Shown: positions 8,628-16,543 of the stretch, piece after piece
How positions within the stretch are numbered: the first letter of the stretch is position 1
Layout of the letters: the number at the start of each line of letters is the position of its first letter
DNA from: Sphingobacterium sp. FBM7-1
Lineage (GTDB): Bacteria > Bacteroidota > Bacteroidia > Sphingobacteriales > Sphingobacteriaceae
Assembly (NCBI RefSeq): GCF_020687765.1
Contig: NZ_JAJEWJ010000006.1
Coordinates: 124,001-188,000, forward strand
Length of the DNA stretch: 64,000 nucleotides
Direction: 5' to 3'
Made by a program: the position numbers and the translations under genes
Notes under the pieces: model-generated
Databases searched by the model: none
The model's input: only the letters and a program-made list of their open reading frames with translations
What the model was told of the DNA's origin: nothing

Positions 8628-9236
8628 ATGGCAAAACCAGTATTTACAAGCAAAGATGCAACGCAATTGTTGGTCTATGCAGAACAGATTTTTTTAAAGC
8701 TGACGGAGAACGCTGATCTATTCACCGATCCGGTTCCGGATTTAACGACCTTGGAGACAAATTTGAGTGCTTATCGGGAGGCGTATGCTGAAGCTAGTTT
8801 TCGGGACAAGCGGGCTGTCATCTTAAAGGCACAACATGGCGAAAAACTTCAAGATGTTATTCGCCGGTTAGCGCACTATGTCGAAGGGGTCGCGGCGGGT
8901 GACGAAGCGATTATCGTAGCAGCGGGATTTCGTCCTTCAAGGTCCAGTCACGTTTCTTTAGGGCGTACACCGAAGCCGGAAAACCTCCGTGTAGAACATA
9001 TACAGGTTGGTTCCGGGATTATACGCTTGCGTGTTAACTCTTGGCGACCGGCGAGGCTTTATCAGTATGAATATCGTAAAAAGGGAAAAGAACAGTGGAG
9101 CAGCGTGATGCATACCAAATCTTCTTTAGAAATGAGCAATCTGGACATGCTTGAGGAGTATGAATTTCGGGTATCCTATATTGGTAGTGATGTCACGTTG
9201 AACTACAGTGATTTGATTACGGCATGGGTGATATGA
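8628..9236 (+). CDS. Fibronectin type III-like domain protein
   Basis: Predicted cytoplasmic protein of 202 residues with no signal peptide. The N-terminal half is helical (residues 1-105); the C-terminal part (about 115-202, from PKPENLRVEHIQVGSG to YSDLITAWVI) has the strand pattern and the YQYEYRKKG...W and YEFRVSYI blocks of a fibronectin type III fold. Proteins of this layout occur in Bacteroidota without a known role. It has its own predicted promoter and is followed after 85 bp by the methyltransferase-like gene. No function assigned. Confidence 0.8.
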   Translation: MAKPVFTSKDATQLLVYAEQIFLKLTENADLFTDPVPDLTTLETNLSAYREAYAEASFRDKRAVILKAQHGEKLQDVIRRLAHYVEGVAAGDEAIIVAAGFRPSRSSHVSLGRTPKPENLRVEHIQVGSGIIRLRVNSWRPARLYQYEYRKKGKEQWSSVMHTKSSLEMSNLDMLEEYEFRVSYIGSDVTLNYSDLITAWVI

Positions 9237-9309
9237 GGGAAAAGGGAAGGGGAGTACATTTTCGTTGCAGTTTGTGTCGTAGTCTAATATAATGCTATTA
9301 TTTAAACAC

Positions 9310-9317
9310 TAAATTTG
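9310..9317 (+). promoter_or_regulatory. TAnnTTTG element directly before the 9322 gene
   Basis: TAAATTTG is a perfect match to the Bacteroidota -7 element, but ends only 4 nt before the ATG at 9322. No convincing -33 TTTG at the right distance. If used, the transcript would have almost no leader. Confidence 0.4.
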
Positions 9318-9321
9318 TAGC

Positions 9322-9801
9322 ATGCGCTACTACTGGGATCTGATCCAACATTTTTTTGTCTCCAATAGCCGTCACGGTACGCATTCTCCTTTCGTATATG
9401 GTCTGGCTTCCCGTGTTATTTATCATATTTCACGTGTGCGGCCTTATACGGTGGCTGTTCCTTCCGATTTTAACCCCAAATATAGTGACCTACTTTTAGC
9501 TATATTAACCGATATGGGGGTTCAAAAGCTGGCTTGTTTTCGGGAGGATACTTCTGCTGATGCGTTATTTGCCGATTTAAAGAGCGCTCCGGCTGATCAG
9601 CTCCTCGAAGCTATTCGTCGAGGAAAGATTATCGTGGTACATGAACCTTTTCACACCCGCCAAACAAAACAGTTATGGCGGGAACTGATCCAAAGTCCGG
9701 ATGTGGTGGTCTCGATCAATCTATTCCATTTCGGATTGTTGATGTACCGGGAAGGGCAGCGTAAAGAGAACTTTCTCCTACGTTATCCGTTTTGGAGGTG
9801 A
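9322..9801 (+). CDS. Shortened SAM-methyltransferase relative lacking the Rossmann core
   Basis: 159-residue protein. Its ends match a class I methyltransferase family of Bacteroidota: RHGTHSPFVYGLASRVI (17-33), NPKYSDLLLAIL (51-62) and the tail SINLFHFGLLMYREGQRKEN (131-150) ending in FLLRYPFW. In full-length relatives about 250 residues long, the region between holds the SAM-binding ELG/DFGxGxG motif and the FIDG motif. Here only about 40 residues (63-100) separate the two and no glycine-rich loop is seen, so methyl transfer is unlikely. The frame is open with a start and stop, so it is an internally deleted form, not an obvious frameshift. Confidence 0.75.
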   Translation: MRYYWDLIQHFFVSNSRHGTHSPFVYGLASRVIYHISRVRPYTVAVPSDFNPKYSDLLLAILTDMGVQKLACFREDTSADALFADLKSAPADQLLEAIRRGKIIVVHEPFHTRQTKQLWRELIQSPDVVVSINLFHFGLLMYREGQRKENFLLRYPFWR

Positions 9802-9808
9802 ATGAAAA

Positions 9809-10975
9809 TTAAAAGGCTTCGCTGATGCTTAGATAGAATCCGGTCTGCCTCTTTTCGCCCGGTCTTTTTTCACCGAATGCATAATCCAATCGGACCGTAC
9901 TGTTGTGTTCTAAACTAAAGAAATAACGGATGCCGCCTCCAAAACTGGGGACTAGGCGCAAATTATGTTGCGGCGAAAAGGTGCTTCCTGTCCCGCCGAA
10001 GCCGACGACACCCAGCCGTGGTATGAACCGGTAACGTAGCTCCAGTTGTGCGGTAGCGTAGTTTTTATCTTTATACCGACCTAAATAATAGCCGCGCATC
10101 GTCATATCACCGCCTAGATCCCGATAGTTGTAGAATGGGATGTGATCGCCAAAGGTACCACGGTAAAGTAGCTGACTGGCCAATGTCACTTTTGAGGAAA
10201 GGGATCGAAACCCTCTAAAATCAGCTTCGAGCTGACTCCCTGTGAAATTATCGCCACCCCAAAAATTCGGCGCGTACGCAAATTTTAGTCTGGAATAGAA
10301 GCCGTCGGTTGTATAGGTGGTATTATTTCGCGTATCATATAGGGAAGAAACGCCCAGCGCTAAGTATTGTCCGCCGCTCTTTCCTAATATATCTGGCCTT
10401 TCAAATATTCCGCCCGGATCACGGTCTGCAAACTTAAAATACTCGTAATTGGCGTTTACGCCGGCATACCAGTTAGCGGCTATTCTTTTTTCGACTTCTA
10501 TTCTCGTCCGTACCAGCTGCTGTTCCAGAAAGTCTTCATCAGCCAACCAAGTATCCGTTCCTATCCCGTAGAAATTAAAAGGCCAATCTCGGTAACGTAA
10601 TTCGGAAACGATATGATAGGCGTTATCGGTCGTCCAGAGATCAGTGAGCAATTTGATGTTTTTTTGGCTTTTCGTCGTCAATGTACCGATTAGGGTAATG
10701 TTCGATGTCCGGTTGTTGGGGTCTGCTTTGTCTAAATAGAAGTTGTAGGTGCTCCCGATGCCATATTCTACACCGGTTTCCTGTGCATATCCTAGGGCGG
10801 GTAGGACAATCAGACTACCTCCTCTGGTGGAATCATTCTCGGAAGAAAGGAATTTTTTTATCATCCGCTGGACGAATGTTTGCTCTTGTGCAGCTATTTT
10901 GGAGATGGTCGTTGCGGTGAACAACAGCGTCAAAAGTATACCGTTTTTTAACGATGATTTTAATTTCATGAACAT
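9809..10975 (-). CDS. BamA/TamA-like outer-membrane beta-barrel (surface antigen D15 family)
   Basis: Outer-membrane protein of 388 residues with a signal peptide (MKLKSSLKNGILLTLLFTAT then AAQEQ) and a C-terminal beta-barrel ending in SISEAF, the terminal aromatic residue recognised by the BAM machinery. Barrel strands are evident (YLALGVSSLYDTRNNTTYTT, GFYSRLKFAYAPN, LGGDMTMRGYYLGRYKD, with RGY of the D15 signature). There are no POTRA repeats, so this is a stand-alone 16-strand-type barrel, not BamA itself. An ATG two codons in (10969) is an equally good start. Convergent with the methyltransferase-like gene (7 bp apart). Cargo or ligand unknown. Confidence 0.85.
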   Translation of the reverse strand: MFMKLKSSLKNGILLTLLFTATTISKIAAQEQTFVQRMIKKFLSSENDSTRGGSLIVLPALGYAQETGVEYGIGSTYNFYLDKADPNNRTSNITLIGTLTTKSQKNIKLLTDLWTTDNAYHIVSELRYRDWPFNFYGIGTDTWLADEDFLEQQLVRTRIEVEKRIAANWYAGVNANYEYFKFADRDPGGIFERPDILGKSGGQYLALGVSSLYDTRNNTTYTTDGFYSRLKFAYAPNFWGGDNFTGSQLEADFRGFRSLSSKVTLASQLLYRGTFGDHIPFYNYRDLGGDMTMRGYYLGRYKDKNYATAQLELRYRFIPRLGVVGFGGTGSTFSPQHNLRLVPSFGGGIRYFFSLEHNSTVRLDYAFGEKRPGEKRQTGFYLSISEAF

Positions 10976-11076
10976 ATAAAGATAAGCACTGCCCTAAAAA
11001 GGCGGTGCAAGATGTAAATTATTTCCTTGCATATCAAGTATATGATAAAAGCAACGGTTTTTTTTTGTGAAATATT

Positions 11077-11106
11077 TTTGTAGTTTGGATGTAGTCGCTA
11101 TCTTTG
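11077..11106 (+). promoter_or_regulatory. Promoter P1 of the tRNA-tuf unit
   Basis: TTTG at 11077-11080, 18-bp spacer, TATCTTTG at 11099-11106 (perfect). Predicted start near 11112. The leader then carries AGTTCTTTAACACATT (11154-11169), similar to the boxA-like element in rRNA leaders. Confidence 0.6.
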
Positions 11107-11186
11107 CCTCATCAAAATCAAACCCGTTAAGGTTGTTTGAGGCTGATTGGAAGAGTTCTTTAACACATTAAAAAAAAATAAAAAAC

Positions 11187-11217
11187 TTGCAAATATCAAA
11201 ATTAAGTTGGATTTTTG
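11187..11217 (+). promoter_or_regulatory. Promoter P2 of the tRNA-tuf unit
   Basis: TTG at 11187-11189, 20-bp spacer, GATTTTTG at 11210-11217 (one mismatch from TAnnTTTG), with an A-tract just upstream (11170-11185) like an UP element. Predicted start near 11223, just before a 6-bp hairpin (11224-11239, loop GAGG) and a second AGTTCTTTAG at 11241-11250. Confidence 0.5.
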
Positions 11218-11273
11218 CACTCGCTATCTGAGGAGATAGTAGTTCTTTAGAGAGTTTTTTAAAATAAAATATT

Positions 11274-11346
<73 letters not shown>

Positions 11347-11372
11347 CTAAATGCAAATTATTTTGCAGGTAT

Positions 11373-11453
11373 GGAGGGGTTCCAGAGCGGTCAAATGGGA
11401 CGGACTGTAAATCCGTTGCTTCGGCTTCGAAGGTTCGAATCCTTCTCCCTCCA
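11373..11453 (+). tRNA. tRNA-Tyr (GTA)
   Basis: Class II tRNA with a long variable arm (GTTGCTTCGGCTTCGAAGG region). Acceptor GGAGGGG (11373-11379) pairs with TCCCTCC (11446-11452, one G-T pair), discriminator A11453; anticodon loop CTGTAAA gives GTA. A CCA follows in the DNA at 11454-11456, unlike the neighbouring tRNAs. Confidence 0.97.
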
Positions 11454-11518
11454 CCATCCGATTTTAGTTGGTTTTGTTTGGCTCCTTTGTGGGTTATCAA
11501 GACCGCTGAAATCAACCA

Positions 11519-11591
11519 GCGGAAGTAGCTCAATTGGTAGAGCGATAGCCTTCCAAGCTATAGGTTGCGGGTTCGAGGCCCGTCTTCCGCT
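11519..11591 (+). tRNA. tRNA-Gly (TCC)
   Basis: Acceptor GCGGAAG (11519-11525) pairs with CTTCCGC (11584-11590); anticodon loop CTTCCAA gives TCC; T-arm GCGGGTTCGAGGCCCGT. CCA not encoded. Confidence 0.97.
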
Positions 11592-11682
11592 CATTTTTAA
11601 AGTTTGATTTTAAGTCTCTGTCTTTTTGATTAATTGTCCAAATAGGTAGAGGCTATTATCTGTAGATAGGCTTTTTGAGAAA

Positions 11683-11747
<65 letters not shown>

Positions 11748-11754
<7 letters not shown>

Positions 11755-11782
11755 CAAGAAATATGAAAGTTTATTACTTTTG
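11748..11782 (+). promoter_or_regulatory. Possible tuf promoter overlapping the end of tRNA-Thr
   Basis: TTTG at 11748-11751 and a perfect TACTTTTG at 11775-11782, spacer 23 bp. It would give tuf its own start near 11788, about 44 nt before the ATG, in addition to readthrough from the tRNA promoters. The -33 element lies in the tRNA acceptor stem. Confidence 0.4.
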
Positions 11783-11831
11783 TAAAGAATTTAATAAAGA
11801 AACATTTTTATAATTACTAATTCGCATAAAC

Positions 11832-13019
11832 ATGGCAAAAGAGAAATTTGACCGGAGTAAACCGCACTTAAACATCGGTACAATCGGTCACGTTGACCAC
11901 GGTAAAACAACTACTACAGCGGCTATCACTAAGGTATTAGCTGATAAAGGTTTTTCAGAAGCACGTTCATTTGATTCAATTGACTCTGCTCCTGAAGAAA
12001 AAGAGCGTGGTATCACAATTAACACGTCACACGTAGAATACCAAACAGCGAACCGTCACTATGCGCACGTTGATTGTCCAGGTCACGCTGACTATGTGAA
12101 AAACATGGTTACTGGTGCTGCCCAAATGGATGGTGCTATCATCGTAGTTGCTGCGACCGATGGTCCGATGCCTCAAACTCGTGAGCACATCTTGTTGGCT
12201 CGCCAGGTAGGTGTTCCTGCGTTAGTAGTATTTTTGAACAAAGTTGACTTGGTTGACGACGAAGAGTTGTTGGAACTAGTTGAAATGGAAGTTCGCGAAC
12301 TTTTATCTTTCTACGAATTCCCAGGTGATGATATTCCAGTAGTAAAAGGTTCTGCACTTGGTGCATTGAACGGCGAAGAGCAGTGGGTTGATAAAATCAT
12401 GGAATTGATGGAAGCAGTAGATAACTACATTCCGATTCCTCCACGTTTGACAGATCTTCCTTTCTTGATGCCAATCGAGGACGTATTCTCTATCACAGGT
12501 CGTGGTACAGTTGCTACAGGTCGTATCGAAAGAGGTGTAATTAACTCTGGTGATCCAGTTGACATCTTAGGTATGGGTGCTGAGAACTTGAAATCTACTG
12601 TAACAGGGGTTGAGATGTTCCGTAAGATTTTGGATTACGGTGAAGCTGGAGATAACGTAGGTCTATTGTTACGTGGTATTGAGAAAACTGATATCAAACG
12701 TGGTATGGTTATCTGTAAACCAGGTTCTGTAACTCCTCACACTGACTTCAAAGCTGAGGTTTACGTATTGTCAAAAGCAGAGGGTGGTCGTCACACACCA
12801 TTCTTTAACAAATATCGTCCGCAGTTCTATTTCCGTACAACTGACGTAACAGGAGAAATCTCGTTGCCAGAAGGTACTGAAATGGTTATGCCTGGTGATA
12901 ACGTTACAATCAGTGTGAAATTGATCAACGCTATCGCGATGGAAAAAGGTCTACGTTTCGCTATCCGTGAAGGTGGTAGAACAGTAGGTGCTGGTCAGGT
13001 AACTGAAATTGTAGCGTAA
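11832..13019 (+). CDS. tuf: elongation factor Tu
   Basis: GTPase that delivers aminoacyl-tRNA to the ribosome. 395 residues starting [20 protein letters not shown], with P-loop GHVDHGKT (19-26), DCPGHADY and NKVD motifs and the two beta-barrel domains to the C-terminal [10 protein letters not shown]. Full length. The codon usage is visibly biased toward a few codons, as in highly expressed genes. It follows the four tRNA genes by 78 bp and is closed by a strong terminator at 13047-13085, so it is separate from secE-nusG. Confidence 0.99.
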   Translation: MAKEKFDRSKPHLNIGTIGHVDHGKTTTTAAITKVLADKGFSEARSFDSIDSAPEEKERGITINTSHVEYQTANRHYAHVDCPGHADYVKNMVTGAAQMDGAIIVVAATDGPMPQTREHILLARQVGVPALVVFLNKVDLVDDEELLELVEMEVRELLSFYEFPGDDIPVVKGSALGALNGEEQWVDKIMELMEAVDNYIPIPPRLTDLPFLMPIEDVFSITGRGTVATGRIERGVINSGDPVDILGMGAENLKSTVTGVEMFRKILDYGEAGDNVGLLLRGIEKTDIKRGMVICKPGSVTPHTDFKAEVYVLSKAEGGRHTPFFNKYRPQFYFRTTDVTGEISLPEGTEMVMPGDNVTISVKLINAIAMEKGLRFAIREGGRTVGAGQVTEIVA

Positions 13020-13046
13020 TCTTTTAGATTATTCTAATACAATAAA

Positions 13047-13085
13047 ACAAGCTAATTAGCTAAAGGCTAGTTAGCTTGTTTTTTT
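13047..13085 (+). terminator. Intrinsic terminator of tuf
   Basis: Perfect 10-bp stem AACAAGCTAA (13047-13056) with TTAGCTTGTT (13071-13080), 14-nt loop, and a run of seven or more T residues from 13079. Confidence 0.9.
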
Positions 13086-13130
13086 CTACCTAAGAATTGA
13101 TTAATTAGCGTAGAAAAAAAGTAAATAATA

Positions 13131-13162
13131 TTTGCGCTAATAGTGTTGAAACGCTATATTTG
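13131..13162 (+). promoter_or_regulatory. Promoter of tRNA-Trp-secE-nusG
   Basis: TTTG at 13131-13134, 20-bp spacer and perfect TATATTTG at 13155-13162. Predicted start near 13168, 13 nt before tRNA-Trp. It restarts transcription after the tuf terminator. Confidence 0.75.
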
Positions 13163-13180
13163 CGTCATCAAAAAAAACCA

Positions 13181-13252
13181 AGGGGTATAGTATAATGGTT
13201 AGTATAGCGGTCTCCAAAACCGTTGGTCTGGGTTCGAATCCTGGTACCCCTG
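13181..13252 (+). tRNA. tRNA-Trp (CCA)
   Basis: Acceptor AGGGGTA (13181-13187) pairs with TACCCCT (13245-13251), discriminator G13252; anticodon loop CTCCAAA gives CCA. It lies directly before secE in the same transcript. Confidence 0.97.
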
Positions 13253-13276
13253 CTAAAAAGATTTAGGTAAACTAAA

Positions 13277-13471
13277 ATGGCTAAAGTACTTGATTTTATA
13301 AAAAGCTCCTATGTAGAGGTTACAGAGAAAGTAACTTGGCCTACTTGGGCGCAATTGCAAAACTCCGCAGTGGTGGTACTTGTAGCGTCTGTCATTATTG
13401 CGTTGTTGATATTTGTGATGGATAAGGCTTCAAGTAACTTATTGGAGTTGTTGTATGGAATTACTTCCTAA
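13277..13471 (+). CDS. secE: preprotein translocase subunit SecE
   Basis: Small single-spanning subunit of the SecYEG translocon. 64 residues: amphipathic FIKSSYVEVTEKVTWPTWAQ followed by one membrane helix (about 29-50, SAVVVLVASVIIALLIFVMD), the standard minimal SecE. It lies between tRNA-Trp and nusG, as in many bacteria. Confidence 0.97.
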   Translation: MAKVLDFIKSSYVEVTEKVTWPTWAQLQNSAVVVLVASVIIALLIFVMDKASSNLLELLYGITS

Positions 13472-13489
13472 ATTTATCGTTATAATTTT

Positions 13490-14035
13490 ATGGCAGATCA
13501 ATCGTTAAAATGGTATGTAGTTCGTGCCGTTAGTGGAAAAGAGAAGAAGGTGAAGCAATACGTCGAGGCGGAGGTGAGCCGTTTGGGCATTCAGCACTTA
13601 GTGCCTCAGGTATTGATCCCAATGGAAAAATATTACCAAATGCGCGATGGGAAGAAAGTTGCAAAAGAGCGTAACTATTATCCCGGTTATGTTTTAATCG
13701 AAGCGGCATTGGACGGTGAGATTGAGCACGCAATTAAAAACTTGAATAGTGTTATCGGTTTCTTGGGTGACAAGGCCGGGAATGCGATTCCGTTGCGTCC
13801 TGCTGAAGTAAATCGGATACTAGGTAAGGTAGACGAGATGGCGGAACAGGGTGAAAGTATGAATGTTCCTTATTATGTGGGAGAAACCGTGAAAGTGAAC
13901 GACGGGCCATTCAATGGGTTTACGGGTGAGATCGAAGAGGTTCATGAAGATAAAAAGAAATTAACCGTTATGGTAAAAGTCTTTGGTCGGAAAACGCCAC
14001 TAGAACTCAATTATATGCAAGTTGAGAAAGAGTAA
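13490..14035 (+). CDS. nusG: transcription termination/antitermination factor NusG
   Basis: Binds RNA polymerase to suppress pausing and links it to Rho or the ribosome. 181 residues: NGN domain from LKWYVVRAVSGKEKKVKQYV to about 110 with the PGYVLIEA block, then a KOW domain (VNDGPFNGFTGEIEEV). Full length without insertions. 18 bp after secE; the unit ends with a strong terminator at 14051-14084, so the rplK operon starts anew. Confidence 0.98.
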   Translation: MADQSLKWYVVRAVSGKEKKVKQYVEAEVSRLGIQHLVPQVLIPMEKYYQMRDGKKVAKERNYYPGYVLIEAALDGEIEHAIKNLNSVIGFLGDKAGNAIPLRPAEVNRILGKVDEMAEQGESMNVPYYVGETVKVNDGPFNGFTGEIEEVHEDKKKLTVMVKVFGRKTPLELNYMQVEKE

Positions 14036-14050
14036 TTGAAATCTTTATAG

Positions 14051-14084
14051 AAAAAGGGCGATCCACATAGATCGCCCTTTTTTA
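14051..14084 (+). terminator. Intrinsic terminator of secE-nusG
   Basis: Stem AAAGGGCGAT (14053-14062) with ATCGCCCTTT (14071-14080), 8-nt loop, then T-rich tail; A-tract before the stem makes it symmetrical. Confidence 0.92.
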
Positions 14085-14125
14085 TTTGTTTTTAATTTTA
14101 CATTTTTTATTTCGAAACTTCTTAT

Positions 14126-14133
14126 TATCTTTG
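14126..14133 (+). promoter_or_regulatory. -7 element of the rplK operon
   Basis: TATCTTTG, a perfect TAnnTTTG match, about 108 nt before the rplK ATG. No clear -33 TTTG at the usual distance. The long leader could hold ribosomal-protein feedback sites, but I see no confident structure. Confidence 0.55.
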
Positions 14134-14240
14134 CACCTCGTTTGGTTATCTAGTTGATGGGTAGCCTGCGCAAGAATAAATGTTACGTTATAATGCTTCC
14201 ACCTTACTAACAAACATTTAACAATTAAATTCAAAACAAA

Positions 14241-14684
14241 ATGGCAAAAGAAGTCAGTGCGTTAGTAAAATTACAAGTAAAGGGCGGTGCTGCGAATCCA
14301 TCTCCTCCAGTAGGACCTGCATTAGGTGCTAAAGGGGTGAACATTATGGATTTCTGTAAGCAATTCAACGCTCGTACGCAAGACAAACCAGGGCAAGTAT
14401 TGCCTGTTGTCATTACAGTTTATAGTGACAAGTCGTTCGATTTTATCATTAAAACTCCGCCAGTAGCTGTTCAGTTAAAAGATGCAGCTAAATTGAAAAG
14501 CGGATCTGGTGAGCCTAACCGTAAAAAAGTTGCTTCTATTACATGGGAGCAGGTTGAGGCTATTGCCACAGATAAAATGCCTGATTTGAATGCATTTACT
14601 GTAGAGGCAGCCATGAAAATGGTCGCTGGGACAGCACGTAGTATGGGCATTACCGTTTCTGGTAGCGCTCCTTGGAACAATTAA
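14241..14684 (+). CDS. rplK: 50S ribosomal protein L11
   Basis: Binds the GTPase-associated centre of 23S rRNA. 147 residues starting [20 protein letters not shown], with the proline-rich [20 protein letters not shown] rRNA-binding start of the family and [10 protein letters not shown] at the C-terminus. Full length. First gene of rplK-A-J-L-rpoB-rpoC. Confidence 0.99.
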   Translation: MAKEVSALVKLQVKGGAANPSPPVGPALGAKGVNIMDFCKQFNARTQDKPGQVLPVVITVYSDKSFDFIIKTPPVAVQLKDAAKLKSGSGEPNRKKVASITWEQVEAIATDKMPDLNAFTVEAAMKMVAGTARSMGITVSGSAPWNN

Positions 14685-14706
14685 TTAACGAAATCAGTTT
14701 AAGAAA

Positions 14707-15405
14707 GTGGCTAGATTAACAAAAAATCAAAAAGCGGCACTATCCAAAATTGAAGCTGGTAAGGCGTACTCTTTAAAAGAAGCAGCAGCTTTAGTTAAAG
14801 AGATTACAGCGACGAAATTTGATGCTTCTGTGGATATCGACGTTCGTTTAGGCGTGGATCCTCGTAAAGCAAACCAAATGGTTCGCGGTATCGCGACATT
14901 ACCTCACGGAACCGGTAAAGCTGTGCGTGTTTTAGTATTGTGTACTCCTGACAAGGAAGAAGAAGCTAAAGCAGCAGGTGCGGATTACGTGGGTCTTGAT
15001 GACTATATCAGCAAAATCGAAGGTGGTTGGACTGACGTTGATATCATTATTACTATGCCTAGCGTTATGGCAAAAGTGGGTAAATTAGGACGTATTTTAG
15101 GTCCTCGAAACTTAATGCCTAACCCTAAAACTGGTACAGTGACTACGGAAGTAGGTAAAGCTGTAACGGAAGTTAAAGGTGGTAAAATTGATTTCAAAGT
15201 CGACAAGACAGGTATCATCCATACTTCAGTGGGTAAAGCGTCGTTCGAAGCAGATAAGATTTATGACAACGCATTAGAGGTATTACAAACTATTGCACGT
15301 CTTAAACCGTCTGCTGCTAAAGGAACATACTTTAGGAGTATTCACATCTCTTCAACGATGAGTCCTAGTATTCACGTGGAGACTAAATCAGTAGCAGGAA
15401 TTTAA
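14707..15405 (+). CDS. rplA: 50S ribosomal protein L1
   Basis: L1 stalk protein and, in many bacteria, translational repressor of its own operon. 232 residues with GTG start ([19 protein letters not shown]), the family [19 protein letters not shown] block and [13 protein letters not shown] near the end. 22 bp behind rplK and 2 bp ahead of rplJ. The GTG start is supported by reading frame and by alignment of the usual [10 protein letters not shown]-terminus. Confidence 0.98.
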   Translation: MARLTKNQKAALSKIEAGKAYSLKEAAALVKEITATKFDASVDIDVRLGVDPRKANQMVRGIATLPHGTGKAVRVLVLCTPDKEEEAKAAGADYVGLDDYISKIEGGWTDVDIIITMPSVMAKVGKLGRILGPRNLMPNPKTGTVTTEVGKAVTEVKGGKIDFKVDKTGIIHTSVGKASFEADKIYDNALEVLQTIARLKPSAAKGTYFRSIHISSTMSPSIHVETKSVAGI

Positions 15406-15407
15406 TC

Positions 15408-15926
15408 ATGAGAAAAGAAGAAAAACAAGCAATTGTTCAAGCTTTGGCCGAGCAGATTAAATCTTACGGTAATTTTTACATTACGGATACTGCTGATTTA
15501 ACTGTTGAAAAAGTAAATAATATTCGCCGTAAGGGTTACGAGCAAGGTATAGCGATTCAAGTTGCTAAAAATTCCTTGATCGAGAAAGCCCTTGAGGAAG
15601 CCGGAATTGATTCAGAAGAGTTGCGTGGTGTGCTTAAAGGCGCTTCTACGTTGATGTTCTCTGAAACAGGAAATGCACCAGCGAAATTGATCAAACAATT
15701 GCGTAAAGAAGGTGATAAGCCCCTTTTAAAAGCGGCTTACATCCAAGAGACTGCTTTTGTTGGTGACGATCAATTGAATGCGCTAGTTTCCCTTAAATCT
15801 AAGGAAGAACTTGTTGCTGACGTTATTGCATTGCTTCAATCTCCTGCGAAGAATGTTATTTCTGCACTTCAATCAGGTGGAAATACAATTTCAGGTTTAG
15901 TAAAAGCTTTAGAAGAAAGAGGCTAA
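15408..15926 (+). CDS. rplJ: 50S ribosomal protein L10
   Basis: Base of the ribosomal stalk; binds L7/L12 dimers through its C-terminal helix. 172 residues starting MRKEEKQAIVQALAEQIKSY, with VAKNSLIEKALEEAG and the KGASTLMFSE block. Only 2 bp separate it from rplA, so the two are translationally linked. The 73 bp to rplL contain a short inverted repeat (ACGAAC at 15926-15931 with GTTCGT at 15945-15950). Confidence 0.98.
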   Translation: MRKEEKQAIVQALAEQIKSYGNFYITDTADLTVEKVNNIRRKGYEQGIAIQVAKNSLIEKALEEAGIDSEELRGVLKGASTLMFSETGNAPAKLIKQLRKEGDKPLLKAAYIQETAFVGDDQLNALVSLKSKEELVADVIALLQSPAKNVISALQSGGNTISGLVKALEERG

Positions 15927-15999
15927 CGAACACCTCTTATAAAAGTTCGTGTTTATAATTAACAATCTTTATTAAGTACATTCAAAAATTCAAAATAAA

Positions 16000-16380
16000 A
16001 TGGCAGATTTAAAACAACTTGCTGAACAGTTGGTTAACTTAACAGTAAAAGAAGTTAAAGAATTAGCTGATATCCTTAAAGACGAGTACGGTATCGAGCC
16101 TGCTGCTGCAGCTGTAGCTGTTGCAGGACCTGCTGCTGGTGGCGACGGTGCTGCTGCTGCTGAAGAGAAAACTTCATTCGACGTTATCTTGAAAGAAGCT
16201 GGTGGTCAGAAATTGGCAGTAGTTAAATTGGTGAAAGACCTAGCTGGTTTAGGTTTGAAAGAAGCTAAAGATTTAGTGGACGCTGCACCTAAGGAATTGA
16301 AAGCTGGTGTTTCTAAAGACGAAGCTGAAGCGTTGAAAAAACAATTAGAAGAAGCTGGAGCAGTAGTTGAGGTTAAGTAA
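16000..16380 (+). CDS. rplL: 50S ribosomal protein L7/L12
   Basis: Multicopy stalk protein that recruits translation GTPases. 126 residues: helical dimerisation domain (1-35), Ala/Gly-rich hinge ([20 protein letters not shown]) and the C-terminal domain from [20 protein letters not shown] to the end. Full length, codon-biased. Followed by two consecutive hairpins before rpoB. Confidence 0.99.
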   Translation: MADLKQLAEQLVNLTVKEVKELADILKDEYGIEPAAAAVAVAGPAAGGDGAAAAEEKTSFDVILKEAGGQKLAVVKLVKDLAGLGLKEAKDLVDAAPKELKAGVSKDEAEALKKQLEEAGAVVEVK

Positions 16381-16409
16381 TCTCAGCTTAGAAAAGCACC
16401 TTAAAGGTT

Positions 16410-16487
16410 TAGACTCTGTCAATATATTGTCAGAGTCTATTCCTGTTTATATTATTACGTGTATCAGATGGTTGCTGGCATCTGATA
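16410..16487 (+). promoter_or_regulatory. Two tandem hairpins in the rplL-rpoB gap (attenuator or processing site)
   Basis: First hairpin: TAGACTCTG (16410-16418) pairs with CAGAGTCTA (16431-16439), and the interior CAATATATTG is itself a palindrome, giving an almost continuous duplex. Second: TATCAGATG (16462-16470) pairs with CATCTGATA (16479-16487), 8-nt loop. Neither is followed by a strong T-run. The position matches the partial terminator and RNase III site between rplL and rpoB in E. coli. Confidence 0.65.
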
Positions 16488-16543
16488 AAGACATGATTAC
16501 AGCATAGTTGGCTCAGTTTTTTTAAACTAAAATACTTATTCCC

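Noticed and set aside
11371..11607. Short frames across the tRNA cluster
   Set aside because: They run through tRNA-Tyr and tRNA-Gly genes, which fold as complete cloverleaves.
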